The position numbers were made by a program, and so were the translations under genes. The notes under the pieces are model-generated. The model saw only the letters and a program-made list of their open reading frames with translations. It was not told the origin of the DNA and ran no database searches. DNA of 64,000 nt from Porodaedalea pini (taxonomy: Eukaryota; Basidiomycota; Agaricomycetes; Hymenochaetales; Hymenochaetaceae). Every line of letters starts with the position of its first letter. Position 1 is the first letter of the stretch. Location of the stretch: contig NBAY01000005.1 in assembly GCA_002794775.1 (NCBI GenBank), positions 186,001 to 250,000 on the forward strand, in the 5' to 3' direction. Shown here one piece after another: positions 14,513-26,305 of this stretch.

Positions 14513-16448
14513 TTATCGACTCCAATTCCCAGTCTTCCTCTCTCGACTTTTCTTGAACATCTCCTTTTGCACCTTTTTCTTCCCTAACATCTCTACCCGC
14601 CGCGCCTTGCCCTGTCTTCTGTCGTCCCGCGATTGTTCATCCTCAGCTTCCTCGTCCTCCCACTCATTTTCGTCTCCATCTTCGTCAACATCATCTCTCC
14701 TCCGTTTATGGCCTGCCTTGTTTCCACCCTTACCACCACCGACAGTAACATTAACTCGTGGAGGTACCGCAAAGCCAAATGCCCGCCCAACCTTCACGAG
14801 GTCGAGCGCGTTCACGTCAAAGATCTTCTTGAGTGAATGCGATGCATAAGACTGCAGGTACGAACGATAACCATCACGCGCGGATTGGTGAAGGAAGTAG
14901 TTCTTCTGTAAAAGTTTCTCCAGCTAGAAGAAAGGGACTCAGCATGCTATTCTGCCATGTCTGATAATACACCATACCTGGCTTTGTACATTCGCGATGC
15001 GGTCTGCAGGAAATGTGAACTCATTCAAGGGCACTTTCGCCTCTTTTAAATATCGCAGGAAACCAAGCTCGCTCTCCAACAAGAAAAGCAGACTCTTTCC
15101 AGCCTTCCCTGCTCTAGCCGTCCGCCCCACACGATGAATGTAATCGCGAGGATCATCAGGCGGATCGAACTGAATGATCCAGTCGACCTTTGGGATATCA
15201 AGGCCACGCGCAGCTACGTCGGTGCACAACAGTATACCAGAAGATGCATTGCAAAACTCGAAGAAAGTATTCGTGCGCTTTTGCTGCTTTTGTTTCCCCT
15301 GTAAAATCGTTAGAAATCGCCAGCGACTAAATAACAATTTTTTAGTGACGAAAAGACATACGTGGAGGTCTAACACCGGTACATCAATATAATTTAAGAG
15401 TTCCGAGTGGTACTTTACGGAGTTGCAGCTCGAGAAGAAAACAATACACTTTTTCTTGAGGTTCTTTTTGAGGAAAGTGAACAGCAGCAAGAAACGACGA
15501 TCGGAAGGGCAGACGACGTAGCCTTGCGAAAGCGTGGTTACCGTGCTCGTCTCTTCTTCCTTGTCAACGTCGATATGTAAGGGACCGGGACGAAGAGATA
15601 TCCGTGCAAGATCTTGCACTTTTGTAGTCTGTGTTGCAGAAAAGAGCATCGACTGTCGATTTTCTATGCAATTCGCGCAGATAAGCGCAGGAACAGACAA
15701 AATTTTATGAGCGACATACCGTTTGGTAATATACTGATAATCTTCTTCATCTCCTCCTCGAAACCAATCTCGAGAATACGGTCTGCCTCATCAATGACAA
15801 GCGCCTTCAGATTCCGGAACACGAAGCCTTTAGTGTTCTAAGCGAGCAAACAGTCAGTACGAGAGATCCACAGAATAAGGGATAGGCGCGCCTCTAAGTG
15901 ATCAAGTAGGCGACCGGGCGTCGCAACGAGCAGGTTCACGCCCTTTACCAGCTTCTCTGCCTCTGCTCTCCGGTTCGCACCGCCGATGACAATGCCGAAG
16001 GTCTGGGAGTGATGCGCCATGAGTTCCTTTGCGACGCCAAATATCTGCAGTGCGAGTTCGCGCGTTGGTGATAGTATGACAATGCCCGTCCCTACACATC
16101 ATTTAGAGAAGGCGAGTATGTATGTAAGCAGTCACGTCGAGCACTGGCAGGTAAGATTATGAGAGACGCACCATTCCTGGGCTTGAATTTAAGCCGATGC
16201 AGGAGCTCGACGGCGGGAATGAGAAATGCAAGCGTCTTTCCAGAGCCCGTGCGCGCGGCGCCAAGTACATCCTTGCCCGCGAGCAGCGGTGGGATTGCTT
16301 TGGACTGTACGGGAGTCATCGTCGTGAAGCCCATGTCGGCGAGCGCCCTCGTCGTAGGCTCGGAGAGCTCAAGCGTCGAGAACGGCTGGCGCTCTGGCGT
16401 TGCTGCTGCTGCTGCAGACGCAGTGCTTGTGCTAGCCTCTGCCGTCAT
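14513..16448 (-). CDS. HAS1: ATP-dependent RNA helicase HAS1 (DEAD-box, ribosome biogenesis)
   Basis: HAS1 is a nucleolar DEAD-box helicase required for 18S rRNA maturation and U14 snoRNA release. After an Ala/Thr-rich start come the Q-motif region [19 protein letters not shown] and [16 protein letters not shown], motif [10 protein letters not shown], motif Ib [12 protein letters not shown], motif II as [17 protein letters not shown], motif III SAT, motif [13 protein letters not shown] and motif [33 protein letters not shown] and a Lys/Arg-rich nucleolar-type tail ending RKTGNWSR identify HAS1 rather than a related DEAD-box protein. Six or so introns. The gene is divergent from PTH2 copy 2 with only 192 bp between the starts, so the two probably share a promoter. 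Confidence 0.92.
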
Positions 16449-16640
16449 GTTGGGCCTTTTGTTCTAATGCCTTCGTCAAGAAGAGGGCAGAGCAGGGTAG
16501 ACAGTATAGAGGCAGTAGCAAGATGTTTCTGCAGAAATGTTCGGTAACAAAAATCCTTTCGCGGCTATTGCCGAGTCAGCTTCAAGTCTAAATTTAGTGT
16601 AGCGCTTTCATCTTGTAGTGAATTCACGTCGGGTCTCGCA

Positions 16641-17643
16641 ATGACGACGGCAGGCTTAAACTCGTTCTCTGTACATAGTTCGTTCGTATCCTCTCTTTTT
16701 TCGACAAATAAGAGAACTAATTTATCCACGAACAACAGCTACTGCACAAATACTGGTCGCCCTCACTTCCCTCGTTGTTGGCTTCAAAGTGGGGCTAAAC
16801 TCGCGGCCAGTCCCAGACATACCAGTTCAAGTTGAGCTGCGAGATCCTTCGAAAGATGATCTGGATGTAGAAGAGATTGCAGTTGAGGAAAATGAAACTC
16901 TTGAGGAGACGGCAGACGGTGACCTCGCAGCCGTCCAGCCCAAAGTCTGGGAGCCATGTAAACTGGTACTTGTTTTCCTTTTGACCTCCATTAATGTTGA
17001 TTATTGTCTTACCGTTTATGAATGTAGGTCCTAGTGGTTCGTACAGACTTGAAAATGAATCCAGGAGACATCTCAACTCAGTAGGTCTCTCTATCAGCTA
17101 ACTAATGCCGTTTATTGCTTATTGTTTGCGCGCGAACCCAGATGCTCGTACGTCACGCTTAACCTCCCAAGAAAAAGCTTGACTAAGAATTTTCCAAATC
17201 TTTTAGAGACGCTACGCTTGCATGTTACAAAGCTCTTGCGCTTAAGAATCCACAGCTTGTTCGACACTGGGAAGTAACAGGGTACATTCCTCCTTCCTCC
17301 TCGTTTGATTTCCATTGACTCATTGATTCACAGTCAAGCGAAGATTGCACTCAAGGGCATATCGGACGAGCAGCTCCTCGAGCTGGAAGCCATCGCAAAA
17401 AGCCTCAATCTATGTGCTCGTGCTGTGCACAACGAGTACGCGTACTCTTTCTTGTCTTCATCTAGAGATTGACGCTTAGTTTACAGGGAATTGACAAAAG
17501 GTAGAGAAGGCACACGGACTGTTCTCGGTATCGGTCCAGGTAAGCATACTCATTCGCCACAAGCTAGACGGCTTTCGAACTTACACTGAGTAGCCCCAGT
17601 GGACCTCATAAATCAAGTAACGGGCAAATTGAGGCTGCTCTGA
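16641..17643 (+). CDS. PTH2 copy 2, probably catalytically inactive paralogue
   Basis: Same architecture and intron positions as the gene at 50-1170: short first exon, hydrophobic ILVALTSLVVGFKVG, acidic linker, then CKLVLVVRTD...VTGKLRLL, about 199 aa. Three conserved active-site positions differ. The Lys of the GKIAAQ motif is Asp (PGDISTQ), the His of QCSH is Asp (QCSDATLACYKAL), and the Asp of DAGRTQ is Asn (HNEELTKGREGT). The fold residues around them are kept and there are no stops or frameshifts, which argues for selection on a non-hydrolytic role rather than decay (inference). A 6-nt exon at 17142-17147 is in the same place as in copy 1. The donor of the first exon (near 16678) is uncertain. 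Divergent from HAS1. Confidence 0.82.
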
Positions 17644-17874
17644 GTCGCGTACTCCGCCAGCTATTCGTTTCATAGCTTCAATGTATTGTGTGCTATAGAA
17701 AGCCACTTTAAGAGAAACAACAGGCGACTGCACGAACAGAATGGGAAGAAAACAAAATGAAGAAAACTCCCGCAGGTTGATTTCTACGTTTCAAAGGTAG
17801 GTTATTTAGTTTCAAGAGAGTATGTTTCAGAGCCAGCACAAAAACCCTCCCGAAAGCTCCTGACATTTCCCCCT

Positions 17875-19044
17875 TCAGCGACGGCCCGCCCCTGCCGGGT
17901 TCGCGGGCTGCTGCTGGGTCAGGACGGAGCCCGACCAGCGCGTGATGAGCAGCTGCGTCTTTTCCCAGACACTGATGAGCATGGGCGGGTTCCCGGGACG
18001 GCGCACAAAACCGTCTATGAGACTCGCAACGTGCGCAACCGCCCGCTGTGTGAACTGCGATTGGTAGTAGCGCAGGCGCAGGAAGTGCGCATAGATGATC
18101 GGCGCGAGAAGCGAGTTCTGGAATGTCACCGCGCCCAATGCGACGCGCACGAGGATGAGCAGCTCCGCATATGCCACGAGGCGCATCGCGGGATCATAGT
18201 TCGCTGCAAGCAATTGTCAATATAGTATATCTGACGGAGCCGGACTGAGACGCGCACCTTTGATCCAGCCCTGAACCTTTTTCAAGAACGGGTGCTGCGT
18301 GGCAGGCTGGCCTGCAGTGGCGGCCGGAGTAGGCGGGAAGAAGTGCGGGAGGACATTCGAGCGCAGGAAGGTCAAAGCGTGGAAGAGCGAGAAGGTCGCG
18401 AATGGAATAAGGGAGACTAGTGATTGCCGTACCGCGTTACATCGCCACGTAAGAGACATAATCACGCAAACACGTACCAGGGATAGGCTTTGACATCCAC
18501 CAGAAGAACGCGAGCAAGAAGTATTGTACATTCTGTTAGCAATTTTCATGGTGAGCTTCAGAATGTGAAGGAAGATCCGGTATACGACGGACCTCGTCGG
18601 TCAGAGCTCGTTTCAGCGTGCTTGCGTTGGGCTGAGTTCCCTGATGGTACGTGTCAGATTTTTCTCAGTCATTTTCGCACATATCCTTACTTGATTGGCG
18701 AAAGATTTACTGGCAGATGAAAAAGTAAGCATACGAGAAGCATCAAAAACACGCGTAAGACACGTACTAGCACACGATGGCATAACTGACGAGTGCACCG
18801 AAGTAGCTCACTATCGCAAGTCCGTCAAAGATGAAGACAGGAGTCAAAGGAAAGCAGACGCACGAGAGTAGAGTTTCGACTGGCCAATGCTACGGAAAGT
18901 CAACCACGCGAGGAGGTACTTTGAAGCACAGACGAGAAGGAGGAAATGACCTCCTGCCCAAACATAGTGCTACAAAGCATAGCATCAGCAGCTTCTCCCA
19001 TTTTCTCCAAAAATGGCACGCATGTTTACCTGAGGAGTGGCCAT
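17875..19044 (-). CDS. POM33: POM33/TMEM33-family membrane protein
   Basis: This family (yeast Pom33, fission yeast Tts1, human TMEM33) shapes ER tubules and helps place nuclear pores. The start is MATPQ followed by an intron, then HYVWAGGHFLLLVCASKYLL, FDGLAIVSYFGALVSYAIV, QPNASTLKRALTDENVQYF, IPVSLIPFATFSLFHALTFL, FLKKVQGWIK, and the last exon with LLILVRVALGAVTFQNSLL, YAHFLRLRYYQSQFTQRAV and a Gln/Pro/Ala tail. Several transmembrane segments are evident. About six introns. The gene looks complete. It converges with PTH2 copy 2, with 231 bp between stops. Confidence 0.83.
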
Positions 19045-19462
19045 CGTGAGATGCGCGTGAAATTTGGGTGAGTTTGAGATGGATGTCGTGGGTCAAGTGA
19101 AAGAGTGAGACGAGCCGCGATCGCAAACAAACTCAACCGCGGAGCTGTCAGTGTCTTGACTGACGTCGCCGAGTTTAGGGCCGGCCGCATGTTCACTTGA
19201 ATTCATATGAATAAATTAAAGTTTTTATATTTATTTCCAGTACACTTCAGTATTAATTTTTTTTGAGGCAGCATCTTGCAGTCATTAATATTTATCTCTT
19301 ACGCTCAGCGAAAAGCTAAATTAAAGTCAACGAACACCCAAAGCCAAAGAGTTGGATTTTGACGCCAAATAAGGAAGTACTCTACCCGAATAAATTCAAG
19401 TGAGGATCGGCAAACGAGCACTCGAAGTTGACCAGCAAAACGTAGGTCACGGTCTGCCGTGC
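19045..19462. promoter_or_regulatory. AT-rich divergent promoter region, POM33 / CBS-PB1 gene
   Basis: About 418 bp with a strongly AT-rich centre (19200-19330). No clear TATA box at the usual distance from either start was identified. Confidence 0.35.
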
Positions 19463-22086
19463 ATGTCTCGAATCCCGGTCCCTACACATACAACCTCCCC
19501 TAGTCACCAGCGTGCTCCAAGTCCCGTTCCCTTCCCAGAACGCGCGACCTCTCCAGCCCTGCTTTCTCCTCACCGACACGCTCCCTCCATGTCCTCCGTA
19601 TCCTTCTCCGGCTCTGCCTCAGACACACGTAAAAAACAGAACAAACGCGACGAGGTATGCGTTTTCTTTTCTTCGCGATTTCTCATGTCCGTCCGGCAGG
19701 CGGCGCGGAGGAGGCGTGGTTTAAACGTGTGGGTCTGCACGTGTGATACGTGTCCTTGCTCGTTCTCTTGAGCTATGAACATGCCCCTCGCAAGTACAGA
19801 CGATGTTTTCTCAGACTCTGGCAAGAGCATTGCCATTGGAACGCGATCGCCCACTGTTTATCCGCACCGCCCGACCGCGCGCCCTGTGACGCGTACAGAG
19901 CTGACGGAATCGCGTCTATATCCACAGGCTATCCGCAAGAAGATCGAGTCCGAGCTCTCCCGCAAGCGCACAATCTCGCTCAATAACACGCAGCGTAGAC
20001 CTGGTAGCGCGAGAAAGCCAGCTGCACCGAAGGGCTCTGTTGCTGCCCTCAAACCCAGTCCAGCACTGACTGTACCTGAAGGAATCACAGTCTCTGATGC
20101 GAGTCAACTATGTGCGGCGAAAAGAACAGACTGCGTGCTCGTTGTGGACGAAGAGGAGGGACTGAGCGGCATCCTTACCGCGAAGGACCTCGCTTACAGG
20201 GCACGTAGTCAAAATTATGTATTTGAGTGGGATCGGCTTAATTTAGAGTCTGCAGGTCACTGCGGAAGGACTGGATCCGCGTTCAACACCCGTCAGCGCA
20301 ATTATGACACGAAACCCGATGGTGACGAGGGATACAACGAGCGCAACCGAAGCCCTTCAGCTCATGGTTACGCGTCATTTTCGTCATCTGGTAAGGCTTT
20401 ACTTCTTATAGCTCCAACCCGAGTATGTAAAACTCGTGATACAAACAGCCCGTATGCAACGAAGAAGGAAATGTCGTCGGACTCCTCGACATCACCAAGG
20501 TCTTCCATGAGGCTCTGGACAAAGTCGAGCGCAGCTCGTCCGCGTCTGAGAAGCTGTACAGCGCTCTGACAGGCGTGCAGACGGAGCTGGGCCCGAACAT
20601 GGCAGCAAACCCACAGGCGGCAGCTATGCTCGCGTATGTCGATGCGCTGCGCGAGAAGACTGCTCTACCGGACCTCACGAGCGTCATGGACTCACGTACG
20701 CACCCCGCGACCGTTGGTCCCAAGACGACGGTCAAAGAGGCCGCAAAGCTCATGAAGGAGAACCGCACGACTGCCGTGTGTGTCATGGAGAACACGGGCG
20801 TGCCCGGTACGGCTCCCCGCATCGCGGGTATATTCACGAGCAAGGACGTTGTGCTGCGTGTCATTGCGGCAGGGCTTGAGCCCGCGCGATGCAGCGTCGT
20901 CCGGGTTATGACTCCTCACCCGGATGTGGCTGCTCCGACAATGATCGTTCAAGATGCGCTCAAGAAGATGTACAGTAAGTGCTCCATCATTACATCTTTA
21001 CACTTTATAATCAATTACTTACGGCTTTGTATTTCAACTTCAGATGGCCATTACCTCAACCTCCCGGTCGTCGAAACCGACGGGCGCCTGGTCGCTATTG
21101 TAGACGTATTAAAATTAACCTACGCTACGCTCGAACAGGTCAGTCTGCGTTTCGTACAAGCACAGAATGGAAACAAACCATCTTTACGTCTATCAGATGG
21201 ACCAAGTGGCCGTGGACAGTGGTGCCGACAACTCTGGCGGGCCCATGTGGGGCCGCTTCTTCGAGTCGATCGGGCACGATGACAATGACTCGGCGATCTC
21301 AGGCTCGAACGTCCCAACGGACATGCACTCGCCGCCCCCCTACCCCGACTCGCCGCTCCGGCACCTTGCGCGCTCGCCCGAGGTAGGGCCGAACGACTCG
21401 GCGTCCGTCGTCGACGACGACCACGCGTCGAACGTCGACTTCCCGCCGCTGCGCCGCGCCGCAGCCGCAGCCGCATCGAGCGTCGGCGGCCTCGCGCCGC
21501 CGCCCGCGTCCGTCGACGACGGCACGTACGTGTTCAAGTTCAGCACGCCCAGCAAGCGCACGCACCGCTTCCAGGCGCGCTACGACGACGTCGAGCACCT
21601 GCGCGAGATCATCGTCGGCAAGCTCGAGACGGATCCCTACTTCGCCGCACCAGCCGCTGGCGCTGGCAACGGAGCGGAGAAGCCGAAGGCGGCGGACTTC
21701 CAGATGTTCTACAAGGACGCGGACGGCGACGACGTGTACGTCTCGCACAGCGCGGACCTGTCCGACGCGGTCCAGATCGCGCGCAAGGCGGGCGTCGACC
21801 GCGTCGTGCTCTTCCTGCACGGCGGCGCGTCGTGGTCTCTGCCGCAGAAAGCAGCAGACGCGGAGACAAGTGCGCCAAGAAGGAGGCAATAGCACCCGCC
21901 AGCGAGATGGCCGCCACCGCCGTCCCTTCCGTCGAGAAGACGTACGCAGAACCCCCTGTGTCTGCTGCGCCCGCGGGCGCCGACGACCTGTTCGGGGTTC
22001 CGCGCGACTTGTTGCTCCCCGCCAGTATCGGGGCGCTCGCGGTCGCGATTATCGCTGTCTTCACGATATCGCGTCTTTCCGACTGA
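19463..22086 (+). CDS. CBS-domain and PB1-domain protein with C-terminal membrane anchor
   Basis: A Ser/Pro-rich start (MSRIPVPTHTT...) splices to AIRKKIESELSRKR. Tandem CBS domains follow (LCAAKRTDCVLVVDEEEGLS, VSAIMTRNPMVTRD, PVCNEEGNVVGLLDITKVF, then VMDSRTHPATVGPKTTVKEA, APRIAGIFTSKDVVLRVI, LNLPVVETDGRLVAIVDVLK). Next comes a low-complexity stretch and a PB1 domain (TYVFKFSTPSKRTHRFQ, FYKDADGDDVYVSHSADL). CBS pairs bind adenine nucleotides and PB1 mediates oligomerisation; the fungal family (S. pombe Mug70-like) has no settled role. The final anchor DLLLPASIGALAVAIIAVF lies in another frame (21832-22086). It is joined either by a 44-nt GC-AG intron (21827-21870) or across a real frameshift. 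One intron, 20201-20255, appears to be GC-AG. Confidence 0.8.
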
Positions 22087-22725
22087 AAGGTCCATGCACT
22101 ATGCCGGTCCTATACTTCCTTTTTTTCTCCTCTGAAAATCCATGCTTGGTTCTTCCCCCCCCCTTTAACGTCCTTATGATCTTCACCCCCTTCTTCCAGT
22201 GACCCTTCTTTTACGACTTCCCTACTTTCTAATAGCCTAATGTCTAGACTCGCTGCCGCCAACATTCTCATCACATCATACTTTTCTGTTGGAAAACACC
22301 TTTATTTATGTTCGATTCATTCGCTCGTCATTCCTTTTCACAATCATGAAATGCAATTTTGAACATAAAATCTGAAGTCCGTATAGAAACATCGTGCGCT
22401 ATCGCAAGCGAAGCTCACTGCTACCAAAGTAAGAAAAAAAAAGACTCCAAAATTCCACTCTTGTAAGTCAGAGTAACACATGCGAAGAGAAATCGATGTA
22501 TATCACAGGAAAACCGCAGCGACAATTGGCTGGCAGGAGAGGGGCAGCGCCGGCAGGGAGATATGGAAACAATGTACAGATGAGATTTGAAGAAAAACAG
22601 AGAGAAGCAGGTGATTGGTCATGGGCAAGGAAAGGGCGGAGGGGGGAAGGGGAAAGACGAAAGGGAGAATGATGCGGTCTTTGGGTGTGTCTATATGATC
22701 AGAAAAAGAGAGCGACAGACTTTCG
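22087..22725. other. Convergent 3' region between CBS-PB1 and Ras genes
   Basis: No coding signal. It presumably contains both 3' untranslated regions. Pyrimidine-rich and A-rich runs are present, but no clear repeats. Confidence 0.35.
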
Positions 22726-23666
22726 CTACATAATAATACAACGCCTCTTTTTCTCGCGTTCTCCTTGCCGTACAGGCAACGCCGGCCCTTGCTCTGCCTG
22801 CCTGGTTTGCCGGAGGGCACGGACGAGGTTAGTGAACAGCCGTTCCACATTATGTGACGTCTTGGCCGACGTCTCGAGGAACTCGCAACCGAATGAACGT
22901 GCCAGTGCGGCACCTTCCTCCCGGGACACCTCTCGTTCGTAGGTCTTGTCGCATTTATTCCCTACAAGGACGAAGATCGGCTTGTTCCTCTTCACGCGCA
23001 GCATGAGCTGGCGGAAGACCTCCAATCGCTCGAATGTTGAGCGTGAGGCGATCGAATAGACCAGAATGAATCCCTGGCCTTCCCTGTACGAAGGGGGGAC
23101 AAGCCGACTTTAGCGGAGTATATTTTGATGAATGAAATTTCAATAACGCACCGGACCCACTGGTCTCGTAGCGTCGCGTACTCCTCTATTTCACACAAAT
23201 AGCAAGTCGTCAGATTTCGTTGATCGGGATTGAAAAGCTGCGGAGAAGCGCACCTTGCCCTGCCGTATCGATGACCTCGACGAAGCACATCCGGTTGTCC
23301 ACCACGAGCTGCTTTCTGTAAGCGTCCTCAATGGTGGGATCATACGTCTGTCCGAGCAAAGCGCCGTCAGAAAAAGGCAGTGATGCGCGATGAATCAGCG
23401 GTCCGTGGAAACGGAGCGCACACGTACCTCTGCAAGGAAAAAATGACGTGGGCGTCGGATGTGGTAAGGATATGGGCGAATTAAAGGATAGAGCGGACGA
23501 CACACGCACCCACAAAGCAATTGAGAGTGAACTACGGGCGGTCGGCCGATGCAGCATCAGCGAGCATGTCTTACGGAGTCGCGTAACGAAGAAAACACAC
23601 CTGGACAGCCAACGCTGTCTTCCCGACACCACCGTCTCCAAGAACGGCGACCCGCCAGCTATCCAT
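22726..23666 (-). CDS. Ras-family small GTPase with CaaX box
   Basis: A membrane-bound GTP/GDP switch of the Ras type. Start [20 protein letters not shown] (P-loop GDGGVGKT), then FTLNCFV, switch [14 protein letters not shown], switch II region [26 protein letters not shown], a basic tail and the prenylation box CIIM at the end. The fold and motifs are complete. The exon boundary between FTLNCFV and TYDPTIED needs a 2-nt exon (AG, 23428-23429) to keep the frame and give Glu. Ras versus Rap/Krev subfamily is not certain from the sequence alone. The upstream flank is GC-rich and very G-rich on the plus strand. Confidence 0.9.
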
Positions 23667-26281
23667 CACTTAGATTCGTGCGGGGGAGGGACGAGAAGAG
23701 GACCGGGGGAGCCGCGATTCGATTTTGGGTTTCGGGCGAGGACGCGACGCGCGATAACAGACCGGTCACGTTGCGGAAGTGCAATCGGTGGCGAGGGGGG
23801 GTGCAGAAAAAGCCACCCTTTTCTGTGGGAGAGGTGAGCGGTCTGGACTGCCGGACGAAGCGATTGTACGGAGAAATTGCGCACTTTTGATAGAGAGAGA
23901 GCGCGCGCGGTCGTGGGGGGGATGACGAGGGGTTCGCTGCGGGTATACAGCTGTCCAGCTGGTCGTCGTCGTGCAGGGGCGTGGACGGGACGGGATGGGG
24001 AAGTGATGCGATGTGATGAGAGTACGGAAAAAAGAAAGAACTAAGTCGTCGTGCAAAGTTCGTGTCTTGTCGTTAGAAAGAGAGGGTTGAGGAGAAAGAA
24101 AAAGGATCGGGGCCTTGGACTCGGTTCACGGACTCGGGATGCTCGCTGCGTTAGTCCAACCAGTCGCGCCCACTATTTGTATTCCGTTATATAAATTCGT
24201 CTTATGTCATGCTACTCTCTCTCTTTCTCTTTACTTCGGGTTCGCCACAAAGTACGGTGCACCGTGTGGCAGATCCATCGAATGCAGCAACGGCAACACC
24301 ACCCAGCAGCCCTTATATATGCCTGCTTGCTATCGATGCCCTGCCTTAGCCCCTGCCGCCCAGTGCCTCCAATCACCCTGTGACCGAAGGGAAAAAACGC
24401 CCACGCCGAGTACGCAACCTCTTACTCACATGCACAATAAATCCAGCTTTGGAAGCCGCTTGTGCCCAATCGCACACGGCCCTTGTCGAGTAAGTGACTG
24501 CCTCGACGGACACAGAAGCAGACTCTATTTATCTGCCCAGGGATTACAATAAAGCCTGCTGCTAGCAGGCAGTAGTCGGGGTGGCATAAGTCGCCGACCT
24601 TTCCTTTCGTTTCTTAATCGAAATCGAAATCGAATCGGGATATTCCCAGCAGGAGCACGCGTCCATACAAGGCGAATCGACGAGCCGGGGCCGACTACGA
24701 ATCCGTTCACTGCGCATGCGCGTGCTGTACACGTACGACTAGAGTTCATGCTGCACATGTTTCCCAACCTCCCCGAGCTTGTCTATCAACCTTAAGCGCG
24801 CCAGCAGAAGACACCCCCGCGTTCACGGGGTCGTACATAATTAAAGGGTCGTGTGTGCCGTTGCAGCGCCTGTATGTATCTCCTGCGAGCGTCCATCTAG
24901 TATTGATGATTAATCTGTGGTGGAGATAATGAGCTTAAAGCCCTATTTTCCAGGCACACCCCTTGACATCAGCCCCGTCTGCAATCTAGAACACGCAGTC
25001 ACACATGCGGCTACCAAGGCACCGCATCCCTCACTCATCTATGTATATTCCTTGCATTTGACTTTTAAAATACATAGAGTATACGCTTTCAATCCTACTA
25101 GTACTTATTGTCTCCTCGGCACCAATCGTCCCCCTATTCTCCCGCCCAACGCCAAATTAGTTGCGACCATCGCGCTTTCGTCCGACGAATGATGCCGCCG
25201 GCTTCGCAGAATGCAACAGCGAAAAAAATTAAAGATGCAGGTCCATCAAGCGATAACCCGGAGAACAGCCAAATTCGATGCGAGGCACGATGCCGTACGC
25301 GTGCGCGATTTCATTGCAGTGTCGAGAGGGTGAGAAAAAGAAAACACCAGCGTCGACTCGGATGTAATTATAATGTTAACGTCCATGACAATGACACGCC
25401 ACACACCACAAAAGAACTTCGGAATTATTCGTCCATCCCTTCGCCTTTATTGGAACTGCCTGAGTTGCGATAGTGGCATCCGCTGAGAGGAGTCCGAGGA
25501 CTTCATCGGGCGCAATACACACGTCCGGGTGCCCTAGCCTGTAGCCAGCCACCGGAATCGTTTCGCATTAATGCCATCCTCTCGACATCTCGACGAACAC
25601 GGAGTCGGAAGGGTTAAGTAAGGCGCCTACGCCGCCGGACCGCCACCCACTTCGTCTGGCGTCACGCTTCTTGTGAGTGTGTGTAAGCTGCACTCGCCCA
25701 CGACGTTGCGTTCGAAATCGGAGAACAGACAACATGCCATTGCCAGACCAGCGCGTCCCATGACTCGCACGGATTGGCAAGACGGACGGATGCCGCGTCA
25801 CTTTGGAGATCCATATGCATATGACTCGGAAAGCCATCCGGCTGCTGCCCAAGAGAAACAGAAAAAAAAAAGGTTTCGGAACTGTTAGAAGAAGCGGTCA
25901 GTACTAGTATATTAATATTAATCTCGAACTCAACTGCACGGGCGCTCCGTGTTCTAAGTAAAAGTATACGCGTCATCTTAATTGATATTGATAGTCACAA
26001 CAATGCCAGCCACCAGTACTATTGTCTGTGTTCGAACGGGACGCTCCCTCGAAGTTCCCTCGGGGCATCGCCGCTCAGCCGACCCTGCCCCTGGACGGGA
26101 GACGGGAGACGGACGGCTGTGAAAGGGGCTCGCTGAATCGAGAGGATCCGAAGCACTTGCCAAGTAAAGGAGGCCACGCAAGCAGATTACAGCCAGATAC
26201 ACCGGGTCCAGGCAAAGTAGCGTTTGAAAATGGAAAGAAGATTCGGACGTCGACGCAAGACCCAAGAAGCACGCATCCCTT

Positions 26282-26305
26282 TCCGATTCCGAGTCCGAGT
26301 CCGAG
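26282..26305. repeat. Short hexanucleotide repeat (CCGAGT)n
   Basis: Three to four tandem copies of a CCGAGT unit. A similar pair occurs near 9270. Probably ordinary microsatellite. Confidence 0.6.

Noticed and set aside
24115..24552. 145-codon plus-strand frame with many Cys and Pro
   Set aside because: Lacks a signal peptide followed by ordered Cys spacing and has no splice or homology support.
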